From Bin55 sp965199895 (GTDB taxonomy: Bacteria > Pseudomonadota > Gammaproteobacteria > Pseudomonadales > Azotimanducaceae), in contig CBDATJ010000007.1 of NCBI GenBank assembly GCA_965199895.1, positions 1 through 19,132 of the forward strand: DNA of 19,132 bases, given 5' to 3'. Shown one piece after another: positions 17,001 through 19,132 of the stretch; the first letter of the stretch is position 1; the number at the start of each line of letters is the position of its first letter. Position numbers and translations under genes: made by a program. The notes beneath the pieces are model-generated. The model was not told the origin of the DNA. It worked only from the letters and a program-made list of their open reading frames with translations, and made no database searches.

Positions 17001-19132
17001 TCTGTTCAAGTTGAATGAGAAATGTGGGTGTTTGGTGGACTAGCCTAAACAAATCTTGCGGATGATTGTTGAGTTCAGCAGCTACGGTAGACACTAGGCG
17101 CACATACTCACTCTCTGGAAAGAGTGTTTTGGCGTACCCAACGACTTCTTGGTATCTTTTTTGTTCGATAAACTGATAGAAAATCTGTGTGAGTGGTTCT
17201 TTGGGAGATGCGATGGAGGCTGCTCGAACGACACCTTCAACATTGCGATTTTCTTTAGCCATTTCAATTCTGTGTTGAAGTACATCTTCAACTTCTACAT
17301 CGTCTGCTGGAGGAAGCACTGGTGTGGGAATCATGGCGACCAGTTTTTCGTCCATGGTGATTCCGTGTTCGGCGTACTGAGAATGCAGGTGTCGTGAGAA
17401 TTGTCTCAGGTCATTCAACAATTGGAACTGCTCGTCTTCGGGAGTGAGGCTATCGTCGTCTATGATTGCTTGCAGTGCTTCATCTCCTGGTGTGATTCCG
17501 AAGAAGAATTCGGCGAGTTGCAGATCCATGTCAGCGATGATTTCGGGACGATCTGTTGCAACACAGAGGCGGCGAATAAATTGACCGATGTGTGAGAGTC
17601 GTGAGTAACGATCAAACGCTAAGAGTTTTGATTCTGATGCTAGCTTTCTGACGTTTTCCAGTTCTTCATCGAATAGATCCAGAATCCTAGCATAGTTTCC
17701 GGCCGATGCTTCTGGATCTTTTGGCCACGTTGCTAGTAGACCTTGAGTAAACGGTTCATAGTAGGTCATGTAGTTTCTGTCTACGTTGGAGTTTGCACCT
17801 TGATAACTCCAGTAGTAAAACGAACGGCCACCAATATATGGGATGTATTCGGTTTGAGCATGAAGTTGAGCTGGTTGGCTTTGCAGTATGCTCATCAGCC
17901 CTTTGAGATAAAGATTGTTCGCCACTTCTCGTTGACCATTAGCCTCTCTCAAAATCCCATTTTTGACCAACAACATCTTGTTATCTTGATCTAAGGAGAG
18001 AGCGTGGCTGTACGAAGCGAGTGCTTTTTTTGTAAAACCGGCTTCCTGGAACAGATCAGCCTTGGTTTCATTTACGTCAAGTTGTCCGGTGATGTCTCGG
18101 ATCAGATTGAGCGATTTTTCTGCACCTAGCGTATCTTCTTGATCTAGTAAAGTACGTGCAATTGATATGTAGACATCGGGTGGAAGCTGTTGTCGAAGCC
18201 CGATGAGTCTGCGTCCATATGTGAGTTGTCGCTCAGCATCGCCTGGGTGTGGGTTGTAAGTGAAGAAACCAGCGTTCGGTGTAGACATGGTCACCAGTTC
18301 TCTAAGCACTGATAGTCGTCGAATACCCGCTTGTGATACAGAATTTTCGATTGCGATGAACTCCGCCTCTCGGTCTAATGTTTCACTTGCGATTTCACTC
18401 AATAGGGTATAGAGGTAGAACTTGTCCTCTCGACTAGTGATCCGCTCAAGAATGATTCGATGTGCCCAGCGGAAAGTTCCCTGTCGATCTAAGGACAATC
18501 GTTGTCCAAATTGGCGTGAACCAATCATGTTGAGGATACCGTCAATGGCGACGACAAATTCATTGTCGTCCTTCGAATGTTCGGCTACATACTGAAATAT
18601 CGCCACCGCTTCTTCGGTACGGTTTTCTTCCTTAAGTAACTCGCCCATAAGCAATAGGTTATCACTGTGTGTCGGTTGTTGTACCAGTGCACGACGATAG
18701 CTTTCAATCGCACTATCGGTGAAGCCGCTCATGGAAAGCACACTGGCTTCAAATTCACCCGTGACGGCTTCTTCGTCGAAACGGCGCAGTTCTTTTAGCC
18801 AGTGTTGGATTTCATCTAATTTCTCGTCGCTTTGTTCGACGGTCGTATAAGCGACCATGTTGAGGACGATGTTTTGGATGTGTTCGATTCGATTTTCTTC
18901 ATCGATTTCTTGTAATTCACGCAAGACGGCATCGTATTTATCGAACTCTTGGAGTTGTAGGTAGATCTGGGCCAACTGCTTGAGTCGTTCAATAGCTGAG
19001 ATTTCAGCGTATCTGGAGTAATTTTCAACTACTTCAGTCGCAGCGAATGAGTCGCCGATTTCGGTGTAGATGCGGATGAGCAGTTTGAGTTCGTTTTTGT
19101 TTGCAGTTTTGTTGTAGAGTTTGTTTTCTATT
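14023..19132 (-). CDS. Second giant TPR protein, paralogue of the complete TPR gene (5' end off the window)
   Basis: The stop codon is at 14023-14025 and the frame is open to the right edge, giving 1702 residues here. There is no true start in the window: codons above the TTG at 18975 (IENKLYNKTANKNELKLLIR region) continue the alignment with the complete paralogue. The first visible residue corresponds to about residue 548 of that 2240-residue protein, so the whole protein should be close to 2250 residues and presumably has its own signal peptide outside the window. The first ~370 visible residues are TPR-like and nearly superimposable on the paralogue (for example the shared blocks PTHSDNLLLMGELLKE and SQAGIRRLSVLRELVTM). 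The C-terminal part is much more diverged. Cysteines at visible residues 916 (GDCPSE) and 955 (VCFPEN) match those of the paralogue exactly. Function is unknown. The same-strand tandem arrangement points to gene duplication. Confidence 0.85.
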   Translation of the reverse strand, partial: IENKLYNKTANKNELKLLIRIYTEIGDSFAATEVVENYSRYAEISAIERLKQLAQIYLQLQEFDKYDAVLRELQEIDEENRIEHIQNIVLNMVAYTTVEQSDEKLDEIQHWLKELRRFDEEAVTGEFEASVLSMSGFTDSAIESYRRALVQQPTHSDNLLLMGELLKEENRTEEAVAIFQYVAEHSKDDNEFVVAIDGILNMIGSRQFGQRLSLDRQGTFRWAHRIILERITSREDKFYLYTLLSEIASETLDREAEFIAIENSVSQAGIRRLSVLRELVTMSTPNAGFFTYNPHPGDAERQLTYGRRLIGLRQQLPPDVYISIARTLLDQEDTLGAEKSLNLIRDITGQLDVNETKADLFQEAGFTKKALASYSHALSLDQDNKMLLVKNGILREANGQREVANNLYLKGLMSILQSQPAQLHAQTEYIPYIGGRSFYYWSYQGANSNVDRNYMTYYEPFTQGLLATWPKDPEASAGNYARILDLFDEELENVRKLASESKLLAFDRYSRLSHIGQFIRRLCVATDRPEIIADMDLQLAEFFFGITPGDEALQAIIDDDSLTPEDEQFQLLNDLRQFSRHLHSQYAEHGITMDEKLVAMIPTPVLPPADDVEVEDVLQHRIEMAKENRNVEGVVRAASIASPKEPLTQIFYQFIEQKRYQEVVGYAKTLFPESEYVRLVSTVAAELNNHPQDLFRLVHQTPTFLIQLEQITGRFFETVDDFIALVEDPDQDPNIQAGWYGFSGIWEYFKTRENVNDLLAVLDYETGLPTPNGFPSSFRVPPLIEMQTELMQMELTEEQRSRLQDFVDKTVDMIDFSEAYILNQLTGFIFNFHALPSNSEIVISAAKQISEGAGLSEEIVTALESFYAGDRRTAFQTMASIENINEQLRYYWQDLFSTTFKDITIDYWKEVISGDCPSEEQIDTLMVASPIYSLSDPQSSILLTPTNIYKALAVCFPENISYKIQYLSNSFRSIGIAPLLDDFKDLYLEDTTNEGVRVALFLAYKSLEDYHSAVEVANDGGPDLTDEIVITDVQARLQENPGAFGEMGYIAYSLLEEAAQDSEDDLLNDYSYLTDQYPKSILRAVNRIRDLNEESSTQDAADAIRLFWRSLNAVDLDDSRQFYLPGSAQEMFLKWPKKDADLGYVNFYGRGFFPSQTIMNLAQYLARNPSSFASDGEIETLLEQPMKDYPLGNEFETLLQSQPSWQKRNSSSWYELLATAYSHHPESLQQRYTELTERLIDRTATDHEVTLWMFLTNETDQTLTPELEEYFGDWAANLKVATPGQMLNIARFYARLGDWQHAIDQYLLLGLSAVHYGEFQGNFGYVSYGPHALEQIKISVVIDDVVEQLPPEIGRECIHKIMTIVQRYDEIAATDHVLDSFILDTLQKVYPTEEVIEVATGLRPTISGHTPWVESSQLLQPYQTMALISLANANRQNADFDQATDFVKPLFMTDNIESSIPLSDPKTLGRNRFRTPPGYEIQRIVNSLNETLGLSIPTGRYMRNGYSAPSTIEFIFSLRNDFLDLDNTEWTGVLISALTSWLEQDGFDHSALFEILALIAYEFKARDQLDMVASTLRLIEQGIEKNIASATNTQLSPLLELAVEVDYAFGPKLVSKAISLNLFYDSEHLTTALRWLRDSDAPGAALAAVQSISIESSGLSVLQELLEIGKLAEDVNYVSRVSDQIQLQEIAREKLYLPDPVL

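Larger units (their letters stand above)
6275..19132 (-). repeat. Tandem duplication of a giant TPR gene
   Basis: The two TPR genes on the minus strand are paralogues in the same orientation, separated by about 1 kb. The shared region can be followed from residue 549 to the C-terminus of the complete protein with few gaps. It is very similar over the first ~400 aligned residues and more loosely similar later. The extent at the right cannot be seen because the second copy leaves the window. Confidence 0.8.

Noticed and set aside
18973..18975. TTG as the start of the second giant TPR protein
   Set aside because: The frame stays open to the edge of the window and the upstream codons align with residues 548-600 of the paralogue, so the codon is internal.

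Overview
This window most likely comes from a Gram-negative proteobacterium, probably a gammaproteobacterium. The reasons are a lipid A type (LpxL/HtrB-like) acyltransferase, a 4-hydroxyphenylpyruvate dioxygenase close to the Pseudomonas form, and a large TPR protein with a Sec-type signal peptide. Base composition is moderate and even. I see no rRNA, tRNA, intact insertion sequence or CRISPR array.

Positions 1-3041 are lipid-related. A lysophospholipid/lipid A acyltransferase (+) converges with a 4-bp stop-codon overlap on a FATP/FadD6-type acyl-CoA synthetase (-). A small two-helix membrane protein (-) lies upstream of the synthetase.

Positions 3223-6101 hold tyrosine and homogentisate catabolism. 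The genes hpd and hmgA (-) overlap by 14 bp and form one transcription unit behind a candidate extended -10 promoter. A FAH-superfamily hydratase-like gene (+) converges on hmgA with a gap of only 19 bp. Hpd makes homogentisate from 4-hydroxyphenylpyruvate and HmgA opens its ring to maleylacetoacetate. The hydratase-like protein may act on a nearby keto-acid, but no maleylacetoacetate isomerase or canonical fumarylacetoacetase is present here.

Positions 6275-19132, two thirds of the window, hold two giant tandem paralogues on the minus strand. The first is a complete 2240-residue exported TPR protein. The second is at least 1702 residues long and runs off the right edge, so its N-terminus is missing. 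They align almost without gaps over the shared length. Conservation is very high in the TPR-rich part and falls away toward the C-terminus. Both keep one pair of cysteines with exactly 38 residues between them. Function is unknown. They are the most unusual content of the window.

Positions 12998-14022 are a ~1 kb gap between the paralogues without an intact gene. It holds the Shine-Dalgarno sequence of the complete TPR gene, a perfect 16-bp palindrome about 55 bp upstream of its start codon, and what looks like a frameshifted + strand gene remnant.
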